Positions 40,123-51,399 of a stretch of DNA of 64,000 bases are shown one piece after another. The stretch's first letter is position 1; the number at the start of each line of letters is the position of its first letter. The stretch comes from Mesostigma viride. Taxonomy: Eukaryota > Streptophyta > Mesostigmatophyceae > Mesostigmatales > Mesostigmataceae. The notes under the pieces are model-generated. The model ran no database searches. It was not told where the DNA came from and was given only the letters and a program-made list of their open reading frames with translations. The stretch lies in NCBI GenBank assembly GCA_009746045.1, contig RPFO01000156.1, positions 5,480,445 to 5,544,444 of the forward strand, read 5' to 3'. Made by a program: the position numbers and the translations under genes.

Positions 40123-40995
40123 ATGGCTTCGCGCCCCGAGCAACAGAACCCACCCGAAATATTCTACAATGAGGTCGAAGCCAGGAAATACACGACGTCT
40201 TCCCGAATTATTGAAATTCAGGACAGGTTGACAAATCGTGCGCTCGAGCTGTTGGCCCTTCCGCAGGATGGGAAGCCCCGCCTGCTCCTCGACTTGGGGT
40301 GTGGGAGCGGGCTGAGTGGAGACTGCCTCACGGAGGCGGGACATCACTGGATTGGGATGGACATCAGCCCGTCCATGCTGGACGTGGCCAAGGAAAGAGA
40401 AGTCGAGGGCGACCTCTTACTAGCCGACATCGGGCAGGGCATCAAGGTACGGCCAGGGATGTTCGACGGCGCCATCAGCATCTCGTGCGTGCAGTGGCTG
40501 TGCAACGCCGACACGAGCCGGGCCGACCCGCGCAAGCGGCTCAAGGCCTTCTTTTCGTCCCTCTATGCCTGTCTGGCCAGGGGCGCCAAGGCTGTCCTCC
40601 AGTTCTACCCGGACGGCGCCAAGCAAGCGGAGATGATTGCTGGCGCCGCAATGAAGGCTGGTTTCTCCGGCGGTGTGCTGGTGGACTACCCGAACAGCAC
40701 GCGTGCCAAGAAGTACTTTTTGGTGCTGATGGTCGGGCCCCCCTCGGCGATGCCCCGGGCCAAAGGTCTGGACGGCGAGAGTGGGTCGGAGGACGAAGCG
40801 GAGGGCAGCGATGGCGAGGGGGGTGTCGCGGTGGCAGGCCGGGAGAGGGGTAACAAACGCCAGAAGACGGGCAGTGGGAACATGTCGGTGCGGCAGAAGG
40901 TGTTCAAGGTCAAGGACCGGCAGCGGAGGAAGGGCAACATGGATGTGCGCGCGGACACCAAGTACACTGGGCGCAAGCGGGGGCCGAGATTTTGA
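40123..40995 (+). CDS. BUD23: 18S rRNA (guanine-N7)-methyltransferase BUD23
   Basis: The 290-aa protein uses S-adenosylmethionine to methylate N7 of a conserved guanine in 18S rRNA during small-subunit maturation, in complex with TRM112 (known for yeast Bud23, human BUD23/WBSCR22 and Arabidopsis RID2). The N-terminus PPEIFYNEVEARKYT is family-typical. Motif I is LLLDLGCGSGLSG (about 54-66), and IGMDISPSML follows. SCVQWLCNAD and QFYPDG mark the family core. The C-terminus KVKDRQRRKG...DTKYTGRKR is the basic WBS_methylT tail. An acidic Gly/Ser-Glu insert (about 217-240) precedes it. Length matches the family (275-290 aa). It is intronless, with ATG at 40123 in a good context, and no regulation is visible. 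Confidence 0.96.
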   Translation: MASRPEQQNPPEIFYNEVEARKYTTSSRIIEIQDRLTNRALELLALPQDGKPRLLLDLGCGSGLSGDCLTEAGHHWIGMDISPSMLDVAKEREVEGDLLLADIGQGIKVRPGMFDGAISISCVQWLCNADTSRADPRKRLKAFFSSLYACLARGAKAVLQFYPDGAKQAEMIAGAAMKAGFSGGVLVDYPNSTRAKKYFLVLMVGPPSAMPRAKGLDGESGSEDEAEGSDGEGGVAVAGRERGNKRQKTGSGNMSVRQKVFKVKDRQRRKGNMDVRADTKYTGRKRGPRF

Positions 40996-42112
40996 GTGGG
41001 CCAAACCTGGCTTGGATGGCCGGCTGGCAGAAATGTGTTTTGAATGGCTGGCACAAACCTGGTTTTGAAATCGCCTGCTGACACAAATGTGAGTTGAATG
41101 CATGGCTGGCACAAACTTGTTTTGGATGGGCGGATGTCCATGCTCCGTGGGGTGGTGATGTGGAGGATGTGAAGGGAGAAAACTGCAGCTTAAAAATAGA
41201 CTGTATTGTCGGCCCACCTCCGTGGAACATGGAATTGAACACAGGATATGCTCAGGCAGCTTGCTGTATGAGGCTGGCACTGATGGGCAGACTTGATCAT
41301 AGGTGGCGATTGGAAGATCTGCCAGGAAATTTCTTCCGTTGCAAAGTGACCTCAGCCCCCCCGCGGTCACCCTTCGCGAAGCATCGGTTTCCGCAGAGAG
41401 GTTCATAGAACGCCAGGCAGCGCAACCTCTTTGAACTATAACCACACCGAGTGTGGCAAGGTGAAGCATGCTTTTGCGTCATGAGTGAGGAATCACAGAG
41501 CTGGGGGTCCGCTGGGCCAGGTGTGCTCGTTTCTTCTTCGCATCTCGTTGACCTCAGAGTGGGATGCCCTGCTTTCAGAAGGACCCATGCAGGGGGGAGC
41601 ATCCTGAGAGCCACGAATGATGAATAGCGACACTGCGCATATCTATAAGGAAAAGAAATCAATGAATGATTGCATGCAGTAGCATGCCGCATGTACACTT
41701 TTTGTTGACTAGACATACATGTCTTGAGTAGTTGTCTCACTTCATATCCACTGAGACTGTCGATGACTACCAAATGCATAAAATAACATGCCATGGAGAC
41801 ACCATGCAAGGGCGGGCATGGAGCATGGTGCATGGATGGCATCGTCCACACAACAGCATCTTTTTATTAGTATCGATGAAACAAGCATTATCAACAATTG
41901 GCTTTGCATTGATCATTACATAACTTTGCGAGGCTTGCATGTGCTGCAGAATCAGTGATCGGCTGTCTTTAGTGGAGGCATAGATCTAGCTCAAGCTTGA
42001 TCTAGTTAGTAGAAGGGCGAGGTTTATTTGATTTTCCTATCAGTGGCTACCAATCCAGCTGGCATGCATGATGTCACAACCGTCATGATCATTTGCTGCG
42101 TAGTGGCCATGC
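40996..42112. other. Intergenic, no gene seen
   Basis: The 3' flank of BUD23 has three degenerate GGCTGGCA(C/G)AAA-containing repeats (41015-41125). No recognisable gene. Confidence 0.5.
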
Positions 42113-42345
42113 ACACTCCCCGGACAGGAGAACTTTTGCGGATGACTGTAGGTGTAAGTTGGCGATGCCATGGTAACCGGAGACGTCCGTCCTATAGTCA
42201 GCAAAATTGGTGCGAGAGGTCCCCAGTTCGATTCCGGTCGGATTCATTTGCAGATCGCGTTTTCCGCGTTTTCCGCGGCCCGGCACTGAACGCAAAGGTT
42301 TTCACCTTTGCGGAGTGTCTGATCAGAATGCACAATTGTTGTAAA
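42113..42345 (+). mobile_element. SINE-like element, second copy
   Basis: It matches 18987-19202 closely. The tRNA-like part (42185-42243) has an acceptor-like stem GTCCGTC/GTCGGAT, ATAGTCAGC in the box A position and AGTTCGATTCC as box B. It is only 59 bp, without an anticodon arm, so it is not a functional tRNA. The 3' half holds TTTTCCGCG repeats and CGGCACTGAACGC. Confidence 0.65.
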
Positions 42346-43518
42346 TAGACCCTCCATGGCCCACGGCCCTTCGATCCATAATTCTCTTGGACGCGATCGT
42401 TTTCCTACGTGCCAGTATCAAGCTGGAGACAACCATGCAGCGCCGATATCCTCACAAGATAAAAGAAGCGCCCCGCAAAACAATTGGCCAGAGTGCCATG
42501 GTTGGCTCAGCACATAAATTGTAGTATTGTCACATCATCATAACAAAGGAAAGCTCAAACAACCAATGGTGGCAGCTATCTACATGCAGTCACACAAATG
42601 CAACATCTCCAACATCATCATCACTAAAACACTTCCATCCCTGCACGATAAAATGCAAAGAAACCATTGGCGGCCCTTCAGCGCATTAGCGCTGTGATAT
42701 GCCGCTGCGGCCTGAGAAGAGAGGGTGCGTCACTCTCACACAACAAGAAGCGTCCATACCAAGGAGACAACCAGCGTCCATACAACACTTAATTAATACG
42801 CACAACAATTAATTAATACGCACAACATCCTTGCCAGAACACGTTTTATGAAATGCCTTATACCTTCCCACAGAGCTATAGAATTAATTAATTATACCTT
42901 CCCTAAGAGCTATAGGCTGCGACTGGAGTGGCTCTGATCACGACATCAACGAAAACAATCTAAAGCTGCCAGGTATTCGACAACAGTCACGTCACTCACG
43001 TGTCTATTAATTAATTAATTAATTAATTTTAATTAATTCGACAATACAACGGCAAGCGACGGCGAGCTAGCTGGCGGAAACTGCCCAAAAAGAACGCAAA
43101 AAACTTCGAACGATGAGCTCATAGAAGAAAGCACTGATAGCAGATAACATACGCGACAAATCTGTACCTTGCTCTCGTAAATCCCTCGCCCAGGCGCGCA
43201 ACAACAGCCGTTCTTCCATTAATTAACAAAAAACACGAGATGGTGATCTGATGCAGAATCCACCGCACGTGCTGACAGAATCTTGCAGCACGCGAGCATC
43301 CACAACAGAGGGGCTCTGAGCCCAGCGTACGCAGATATAGTCAAGGCAGACCACCCGATCCGACGGCCCAAAAAAGGTGGCAAGCTGGGCGGGGCGTGCA
43401 AAAGAAGCATTGCATGCCACCAGCGCAGATTCTCAGTGCCAACAGATCCACAAAGAATCCGTGTTACCGTTGGCCATCGTGTTCAAGGGGGCTTACTGTC
43501 AGTCTCAGAGCGCCGAGA
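42346..43518. other. A/T-rich intergenic DNA with AATTAATT clusters
   Basis: Blocks of (AATT)n occur at about 42790-42825, 42881-42896 and 43006-43038, possibly tails of very short LINE insertions. A Q-type terminus (CCAAGGAGACAACCAGCG) is at 42759-42776. No gene seen. Confidence 0.6.
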
Positions 43519-44462
43519 GAGGTTGGAGATTAGTGTCAAAACTGAGGCGATGGTGATTGGGGCCTCCAGTACACCGCCGCTGCCGCGCCTGCTCGACGGG
43601 ACGGAGGTCCCGTTCCGCGATCGCTTAATTCAAACTGTTGGGGAGTTGGCTCCCTGACACCGCAGACGATGTGGACATCCGCATCGGCCTGGCCTGGGCC
43701 AGGCTTCGTTCGCTCAACATGCACCTACTGGCGCTCGAAGGGCCTGGGCGAGCACCGCAAGCGCATGCTCTTCAAGGTCCTCGTCCTCACGGTGCTCACG
43801 TATGGCGCCGAGGCGTGGACACTCACACCCACACTGGCAGCTAAGCTCGACGGCACGGTTTACAGGATGCTCCGACAGGTCCTGAACGTAGGGTTTTCCA
43901 AGCGCCCGTCATTAGAGTCTTTGTATCAGGGTATGCCTCTTATTTCGGACCAGAAGTTAGGCATTGTAGGATAGCATTTGTAGGACACCTTGCTCGCACC
44001 AGCCAGGTTGACACCGCCCGGCTTGGTCTGGCAGGCCCCCAGCGGCTTCATTGGCCAGCCAGGGCGACATATATTCTGACCTGGCCTGGCCCCTGAAGGG
44101 CATTCCCAAAAGGGTAGGGAAACATGTCACGAACTACACCCAGATGTTGCTGGACGACCTAGTGGTCCCAGCCCAGTTTGAACACCGCATCGACTCTCTC
44201 TCCCTTCTTTGGACTGCCATGCAGAACAAGACGCGGTGGCAGAAGATTGTCCAGGCTCACACGCCAGCCCCTGTGGGCAAGCCACCTCCCCCCAAGCGGA
44301 GAAGGCGTTTTGATGAGTAGTGTAGTTAGGATTTTCTAGACTAGATAGCTTAGAGTTAGGTTAGTTCGATTACGCGGCTCCTTCCACTCCACCCATCCAT
44401 CAAGGAATATGTGCTAGGTGATCTCCCAACGGAGGCATGTTATAATTTAATTTTTTTAAATT
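43519..44462 (+). pseudogene. LINE ORF2 3' end (copy F), frameshifted
   Basis: 5'-truncated at about 43519. It encodes ISVKTEAMVIGAS, GSWLPDTADDVD, KVLVLTVLTYGAEAWTL, KLDGTVYRMLRQVLN and FVGHLARTSQVDTA in three frames. QMLLDDLVVPAQFEHRI and KPPPPKRRRRFDE then reach a stop at 44320. The 3' UTR ends in the CTCCCAACGGAG stem and an AATTT-type tail. Compared with copy G it supplies the uninterrupted site for the CACTA insertion. Confidence 0.85.
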
Positions 44463-45249
44463 TACTGAGCGCCTCCGGTGCCAACTGGCAGCGTGGCGTT
44501 GGCGTCAAGCAGCATAACCAGGAGGTGCCGAGCTGGGATGCTGGCCTTTCCGCCTTGAGGGTGCTGAAGAAGGCGTCACGTTCCGCCTGATGTCGACCCC
44601 GGCATGCATGTGGCGCATAGCCCACGCCTAATGGTGAGCGTATATGGTGAGAAATATGGCCTTCAGTGGCCGAAAAAGTGGCCACTAGTACACGCGGGGA
44701 TCTCAGCACGATGGACTGAAGGTGAGCAGATGCCGGCTGCCGGTGAGCACAGGATCGAGGCCCACACCGCCTTGACCCGGCGCAGCGCCTCCACCGTAGT
44801 GGAATCACGGCCAGCCCGCACGGAGAGTCGTTGACCATAAGCCTGTTGACCCCTATAATTGCTGAGGGTCGACGGTGCGCTGATGCTCCTGGACTCCGAG
44901 GACGGCGATCTGGTTGTCGGCACACAACAAGGCCCGATCAGCTCGTCGACGCGTTGACGTGCTGGGGTGCCTCTGCTGGTAGAAGGATCTGCAGGGAGTG
45001 TGCGCCCACAGCTAGCAATACCAAGAATGGGCCGTTGCCCTCAGATTAGCGGGGGCCGGGTGGGGGTGGAGGTGGGGGTGGAGAAGAGTAGTCGGCCGGA
45101 GGTGGGGGTGGGGGTGGAGGGCCGGGGGGCCCCGCGGAGAGAGGAGGGTGGCGATTGGGGTTCATGCTTTTCAACGCATGGAGTCTTTCTTTCAGGGTGG
45201 ATATGCGTCGGGCATGGATGTTGCATTAAGAATTTAGCCATGCTATGCC
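44463..45249. other. Intergenic, no gene seen
   Basis: Includes a GGTGGGGGTGGAG-type short tandem (45055-45120) and, at 45215-45250, a small piece of the copy B type 3' UTR (GGATGTTGCATTAAGAATTT). Confidence 0.5.
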
Positions 45250-46065
45250 TATGCCGGTTGATGGAGGAGGTGCGTCGCCTTCCCCCTGACAGTTTGCCGC
45301 TGGTCTTCATTTTTGTTGACTATATCAAGGCCTTTGACACGGTTCTCTGGGAGGCTCTTTGGGCCATCCTAGCTCTGGATCGGGTACTACAGGTCTGCGT
45401 TTATTGCTGCCATTCGCCGACTGTATGAGGGCTCACATGCAGTAGTGCGGACTGCGGAAGGCACCACTCCACCATTCCCCCTTCACCACGGGGTGTGGCA
45501 AGGTTGTGTCCTGTCCCCATACCTGTTCATTATTGTCGTGGATCACGTCATGCGCCGGGCACGTGCACGCTTTACTGCTCTTAAGGGGTTCGAGCCAGGC
45601 TTGGACATCCTTAACGTGAAAGAGCACGGCGGGGTTAGACCTGGTTACCGCCTTGCCGACCTGATTTATTATGCGGTTGACACCACCCTCATCGAGAGCC
45701 CCGAGCACATTCAGACCTGGCTGGACTGTCTGGGCCTGGAGGCGCGGGCGGTGGGGTTGGAGATTAGTGTCAAAACTGAGGCGATGGTGATTGGGGCCTC
45801 CAGTACACCACCGCTGCCGCGCCTGCTCGACGGGACGGAGGTCCCGTTCCGCGACCGCTTCAAGCTGTTGGGGAGTTGGCTTCCTGACACTGCCGACGAT
45901 GTGGACACCCGCATCGGCCTTGCCTGGGCCAAGCTCCGTTCGCTCAAACCCTACTGGCGCTCGAAGGGCCTGGGCGAGCACCGCAAGCGCATGCTCTTCA
46001 AGGTCCTCGTCCTCACGGTGCTCACGTATGGCGCCGAGGCGTGGACCACACTAGGAACTCGGCTT

Positions 46066-46385
46066 TGAGAATGGGTGAGAAATTGTGAGAAAAAGGGTGA
46101 GAAAGGTGAGAAAAAGGGTGAGAAATGGGTGAGAATGGGTGAGAAAGGTGAGAAAAAAGGGTGAGAATGGGGTGAGAATGGGTGAGAAAACACGTTTCTC
46201 ACCCGGGTGAGATTGCCCCAAAAAGGTGAAAAAAGGGGAAAAACGTGAGAAAAATCTCAAAAAACAGGACATGAGATAAGTGAGAAAAACGGGAGGTGTG
46301 AAACGTGAGAAAAGTGAGAAAATCAGGACGTGAGAAAAGTGAGAAAAACAGGACGTGAGAAAAGTGAGAAAAGTGAGAAAACACA
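46066..46385. repeat. Left subterminal GTGAGAAA array of the CACTA element
   Basis: More than 20 GTGAGAA(A/T) motifs, mostly direct, in 320 bp. The mirror array (TTTCTCAC) fills 50135-50455. Such arrays are the known binding sites of TNPA-type proteins in En/Spm. Confidence 0.9.
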
Positions 46386-46547
46386 GCGCTGAAAAACACA
46401 CCCATAATGCAATATGCTGGCAGCAGACACATGCATGCAGTGCCAGTAACAACCGCTGTTCAAAACAGCACGAACAATAATGATTTTTTCATTAAATGTT
46501 TGAATAATTTTAATGTTTACAGCTGCAAGAACCCGTTGATTCAACTA

Positions 46548-46700
46548 TTCAACACTGTTATGGCGTTATGTACATCTTCGGCATTCAAATATGCCTTTTC
46601 AACACAGTCTGTTATGGCGTTATGACATCTTCGGCATTCAATGCCTGTTCAACACAGTCTGTTATGGCGTTATGACATCTTTCGCATTCAATGCCTATCA
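46548..46700. repeat. Tandem repeat of about 62 bp, 2.5 copies
   Basis: Units share TGTTATGGCGTTATG, ACATCTTCGGCATTC and TTCAACACAGTC. It is inside the CACTA element. Confidence 0.9.
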
Positions 46701-46847
46701 TCAAATACTATATGGTAGCTAGCTAACAAAGCGGGCCGGTCGACAGGGCGTCACATGCTGACTTGAAAGTGGAACCGCTTGCATTTTACTCTCGTGGTCC
46801 CTGCAAGAAATAAAGCAAACCGACACAATATACGCAAGAGGAAAAGA

Positions 46848-47181
46848 AATCAGATCCTTGACATAGATGTAAGCGTTCTACAAGGATCTTGAGCTCAGCA
46901 CCACCTAAAAATCCATGCAGCAAATGTGTATGGCAAATCATAATTCCATCAACATACAATTCTACACATCCATGCATGCAAGAGGCCGGGGGAAAAAAAA
47001 CAGGCCCTTGCAGATAAACATCTATACCTTCAAATGCCAAAATAATGACACCTATAATTCCCCCTAAAATGAAAGCAGTGCAAGAGACAAAAAAGACATC
47101 AGATCCTTGACATAGACATCACCATTCTACAAGGAAGAGCTCACCAGCACCTAACGGTCCATGCAGCAAATGTGTAGAACC
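46848..47181. repeat. Dispersed direct repeat, about 85 bp twice
   Basis: 46848-46932 and 47098-47181 share AGATCCTTGACATAGA, TTCTACAAGGA and CCATGCAGCAAATGTGTA. It is inside the CACTA element, with no gene. Confidence 0.8.
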
Positions 47182-48865
47182 CAACACTCACTCTTATGGC
47201 AAAGCAGCCCCATGTGGCAAGGCAGCACCATACACATGAATCACACCATGCGCCAGATGTCACACGAGCAAGGCACAACGTTGTCGTCGGATCAGAAAGC
47301 AACAAACGTGAAAACGCTAGCGGCCCAAATCTGAGATTCCGCGGAACACAGAAAATAAGAAAGCTCAGAAGCTACCAGCAAGGGATCGAACATATGACCT
47401 TTGGCATGATTTCGCGGCTGTGTGAGTCTCCTGATCCGAAGGCATCTCACTTAATTAACGTTTCGAAACAGCCAAACTGCGGAAAATCTCTTACCGGAGA
47501 GAGTTGCCAATATCAAGGAGACAACCAGCGCAGGCCAGAAATCGGGAGAATCCGGACCATGGTAGCTCGAGCCTGCCGTTATCTTGTCCGCGTTTTCGAG
47601 TCGTGCAGGATTATGAATATGAATGGAGATGGAAATGTGTAGCCTTGTGCATTGAAATTACGGCTGGCTGACGTGAAGAGCGACTACATGACCTACACGG
47701 TGGGGCCGGAAACGGCTTGCTTGATTGTGTTTCATCGTGGGCAACGAGTCCAACAACTACTTTCTCTGGGCGGCAAACTGCGGCAAATTGAACGCAAACC
47801 TCATCATGAAATCTTGACCGTCGAAATGTAACAATCCGACGACTTATGCAGTATGCCGCGTAATTTTCTGTTGCGGGAGAGCCGTTGGGCCGGTTCCCGA
47901 CGCGGGCGACCAGTGGTTTGCGTTAAGTTAACTTAGCTGAAGTTCCCCAAGCCGCATGATGGCTCTCATCGACGGCCTCAGTCTATTGACGCGTCGGCCC
48001 GATTTTGGCGGCACCCAATTTGACCCCAACGGCACCTACCGACAAAGGGCATACGTACGTTTCACGCGCACCACGACCTTCGAGCTCTGCTATGGCGGTG
48101 GTGCCGTGGGGCCCGCATCAGACTGCGGGCCCTTATCTGCTTTGGCGGTGCTGCCGTTGGGCCCGCATCAGAATTCAGGCCCTTTATGCATGCGGGCCAT
48201 TAATGCATGTTACTTTTTTAGTCTTCTGCATACAAATATGAAGCAATGAGGTCGTGTCCTCTGGATTTTTGCACTGCAAATGGCATTTGCACCGTGTGCA
48301 GTTCCTGGACGTTTGGAAACATGCATGATGGCATGTGGCTAATGTAATGACTGACTAGCTAGACCGTTTCAGTGGTTTTTCATTTGCGGGTATTTCCTCG
48401 TAAATGGTGGGAAAGCGATCGCAGCAATGGTTCTCACCACTAGACACTCCCGGCCAGTGAAGCTCGAAAAACACGCCCTGATCAAGCAAGCTGTTTCCGG
48501 CCCCACTGTATAGGTCATCTTACAGTCGCTCTTTGCGTAAGCCAGCCATAATTTCAATGAACAAGGCTACACATTTGCATACTCTTTGCTTGGTTATCGG
48601 TGTGCCTTTGTTTGGATGCAGGGGGGATCGCTGTGCTGACACAACGCGGCAAGGGATTTGCTGGTAGAAGATGCCCTTCCCAAGGCTGATTACAGCGACC
48701 CTGCGAATGGCGACGAGGCCTACTGGTGAGCCTTGTTTTTTGCAAATGCTACTTACGCCGTCTGCTTTGGTTTTTTTAATTCAGTCCTATTGAAAGGCGC
48801 CTTGGGATTAGCCATGCAATCATGTTTTACTGTCACAAAGCCAGCCCTAGTAATTAATATCTAGT

Positions 48866-49954
48866 TTGTTTGGTTTTACCCATCCGGGTGCCATGATCTT
48901 GCCGCCAGTAAAAGCGTCCTGTGTTGTATCTGTTCTATTTTTTTTAATAACCAATACTTGCAATAATAATACTCTTTGCTGGGTTATCGGTGTGCGTTTG
49001 TTTGAATGCAGGCGAGATCGCTGTGCTGACACAACGTTCAACGTGCTTGCATGGGCATCATTAAACCTGACGCCGCTTGTGCCGCAAGGCATTGTAGCGG
49101 CGTGTGGGGGCGTGAAGCGCTACGCGGATTCTTTCCACAAAGTCAGGATACACGGGTTCAACTACCGCACGGAGGCTGCGGACCAATCCCAGGGAAAGCG
49201 GCACAAGAATGCGGGAGTTGCGGTGCATGGCCCGGGCGGTGTAGACTTTGGTTTCATTACACACATTCTGAAGGCCAGGTTAGAGTACCCACGAGGGGGC
49301 TGGGAATGGCAGCTGTTGTTGAAGGTGGAGCTTTTTGATCGCCTTCATGTCGCTCACCTGCCCCACGAGAGGTTGGTGGTCATCAGCAGCGCACAGGCCC
49401 CCAGGTCGTCGTGCCTTGTGTTGCCAGGTGCAGTGAGCTCAGTTGGGTATGTCGTCGATGAATGCTATGCTCCCGAAATGGTGGTAATCCCTGCCAAACT
49501 GCCATGGAGCATGGCACATCAGGCGCAATCTGCCCTCAGTAACCATGTGTATCACAGCGTGGCAGCAGATTTCCCCACCATGCCGCAGTTTGAAGTGATT
49601 GAGGAGGGTGAGCCGATGCCACCGCCACCGCCTAGTGGCAAGAAGAAAGGCAAGAAGAAGGGGTCCAAGAAGAAGAAGGTGGCAGCGGCAGACCTAGGTG
49701 ATGGCGACGTGGTGCGCCGCGCTGGCAAGGCACCTGCTCGAGGGCGCAGCCGCAAGCGTGGTGCTCCCACAGATGCTGGACCTAGCCAGCCCACCGTTGT
49801 AATTGAGGAGGTCCCTATGGCAAAGAGGGCCAGTGGAAGGCAGCGTAAAGCTGTGAACTATTGCGACACTAGTGGGGATGACACTATGTCATCAGAAGAT
49901 GATGTTGATGCAAGCAACCCCTCGGACAGCAGTTCTGAAGAAGATGACTATTGA
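48866..49954 (+). CDS. C-terminal part of a CACTA TNP2-like protein (DUF4216-like)
   Basis: The open frame runs to a TGA at 49952. The likely exon begins at about 49012, after an AG (TTTGAATGCAG). Residues in the stretch IHGFNYRTEAADQSQGKRHK, then NAGVAVHG, DFGFITHILKARLEY and LLLKVELFD match the order of the domain at the end of plant TNP2 proteins (G-F-x-F-H-T, N-S-G-V, F-Y-G-x-I-x-x-I-x-x-L-x-Y, F-K-C-x-W-F-D). I recognise this as DUF4216-like from memory, without a search. The C-terminal third has Lys-rich nuclear-type signals (KKKGKKKGSKKKK) and an acidic end. The catalytic domain is absent upstream. Confidence 0.6.
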   Translation: MFGFTHPGAMILPPVKASCVVSVLFFLITNTCNNNTLCWVIGVRLFECRRDRCADTTFNVLAWASLNLTPLVPQGIVAACGGVKRYADSFHKVRIHGFNYRTEAADQSQGKRHKNAGVAVHGPGGVDFGFITHILKARLEYPRGGWEWQLLLKVELFDRLHVAHLPHERLVVISSAQAPRSSCLVLPGAVSSVGYVVDECYAPEMVVIPAKLPWSMAHQAQSALSNHVYHSVAADFPTMPQFEVIEEGEPMPPPPPSGKKKGKKKGSKKKKVAAADLGDGDVVRRAGKAPARGRSRKRGAPTDAGPSQPTVVIEEVPMAKRASGRQRKAVNYCDTSGDDTMSSEDDVDASNPSDSSSEEDDY

Positions 49955-51115
49955 TTTAATTTGGGCATGACAGCATTGTTTATGGAATGATGTGCTGTTT
50001 TATATTGTATGACAACCCTATATTAATTGCACCTTTGTGCACCCTATAATGCATATCAAAGTGGTGTTGAGTTTTTTTTCACGTTAAGGACTTAATGAAA
50101 TAAAGCTCATGATTTTTCTCGTGTTACACTCTTGGTGAGAAATTTCTCACCACGTTGACTTGTGATTTTTCTCGTGTTAGTGATTTTTCTCGTGTTGGTG
50201 AGAAACTTCTCAATTTTCTCAATTTTCTCAATTTTTCGGACTTTTTCTCACCCATTCTCACCTTTTTTCTCACTTAAGGGTTTTTTCTCACCCCAATCTC
50301 ACCAAAACCCCCTTTTTCTCACCAAAATCTCACCCTGGTGAGATTTTTTGCCTAGCGTTTGCGGAAAAAAATTGAGATTTTTCTCAAATTTCTCAAAAAA
50401 TTCTCACAAAAGGTGAGAAAATTGAGGGTTTTGAGAAAATTCTCAGAATCTGAGTTCCTAGTGCATCCCACCCAAACTGGCAGCTAGGCTAGACGGCACG
50501 GTTTACAGGATGCTCCGACCTGAGGTCCTTAACGTAGGGTTTTCCAAGCGTCCGTCATCAGAATCTTTGTATCATGGCATGCCTCGTATTTCGGACGAGA
50601 TTAGGCAGCGTAGGATAGCATTTGTAGGACACCTTGCTCGCACCAGCCAGGTCGACACCGCCCTTGGCCTGGCCGGCCCCCAGCGGCTCGGCCAGCCATG
50701 CAGGGCGACACATTCTGACCTGGCCTGGCCCCGAGGGCATTCCCAAAAGGGTAGGGAAACCTGTCACGGCCTACATCCAGATGTTGCTGGACGACCTAGT
50801 GGTCCCAGCCCAGTTTGAGCACCGCATCCACTCTCTCTCCCGTCTTTGGACTGCCATGCAGGACGAGACGCGGTGGAAGAAGATTGTCAAGGCGCACACG
50901 CCCGACCCTGTGGGCAAGCCCCCTCCCCCAAGCCGAGGAGGCGTTTTGATGAGTAGTGTATTTGGATTTTCTAGATAGCTTAGAGTTAGGATAGATAGTT
51001 CGATCACGCGGCTTCCTCCACCCCATCCATCATGGAATATGTGCTATGTACATGACCTCCCCACGGAGGCATGTTATAATTTAATTTAATTTAATTTAAT
51101 TTAATTTAATTTAAT

Positions 51116-51350
51116 GCCTATGCAGAGAGATGCTCTCTGTTGAGAAGCCATGCCCTCACCCTTGTATAGCCATGATGATCTTCCCCCCACATGGCATGCT
51201 CCCCCTTAGCTGCATGGGCATAGCGTGATAGACTGTGAGGGCGCGGGTGCCCTGGTGCACCTAGAGCAAGGGTAGCTTTATACATTCCCACCCTTGCAGA
51301 AGTAGCCTAGGATGTATTAAAAGCCATATGCCCCTTCTCAGGGATATCCC
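51116..51350 (+). repeat. Fragment of ORF1-only element 3' UTR
   Basis: Shares CAGAGAGATGCTCTCTGT, GCCATGATGATCTTCC, GGTGCACCTAGAGCAAGGGT and ATATGCCCCTTCTCAGGG with 28430-28660. It begins directly at the A/T tail of LINE copy G and has lost its own stem-loop and tail. Confidence 0.8.
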
Positions 51351-51399
51351 TAAGCACACCTGGAATTGTACTACATTTTTCAAATTGTACTTCAGTTTT

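Larger units (their letters stand above)
46049..50463 (+). mobile_element. CACTA (En/Spm)-type DNA transposon, 4.4 kb, internally rearranged
   Basis: Both ends begin CACTAGGAACTC and continue (G/A)G(C/A)TT..TGAGAAT, as inverted repeats of about 24 bp. CA flanks both ends (46047-46048, 50464-50465). Removing the element plus one CA gives exactly the length of the empty site in copy F. Both ends have dense subterminal GTGAGAAA arrays in inverted orientation, typical of CACTA elements. The interior holds Q-family pieces (47511-47735 forward, 48305-48575 reverse), tandem repeats and the 3' part of a TNP2-like gene. The catalytic transposase part is missing, so it is probably non-autonomous. Confidence 0.85.
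45250..51115 (+). pseudogene. LINE ORF2 RT and 3' end (copy G), split by a CACTA element
   Basis: RT motif A FVDYIKAFDTV lies near 45316-45350. Motif B GVWQGCVLSPYLF follows, then motif C as YAVDTTL, where the first catalytic Asp is Val, so the enzyme is dead. After LTYGAEAW the sequence is interrupted at 46049-50463. It resumes in frame as IPPKLAARLDGTVYRML (from 50464) and continues to KPPPPSRG, a frameshifted end, 3' UTR, stem-loop and a long (AATTT)n tail (51077-51115). Confidence 0.88.

Noticed and set aside
42185-42243. tRNA gene
   Set aside because: Good box B and acceptor-like pairing, but only 59 bp, without anticodon arm; it lies within a repeat found twice. Treated as a SINE head.
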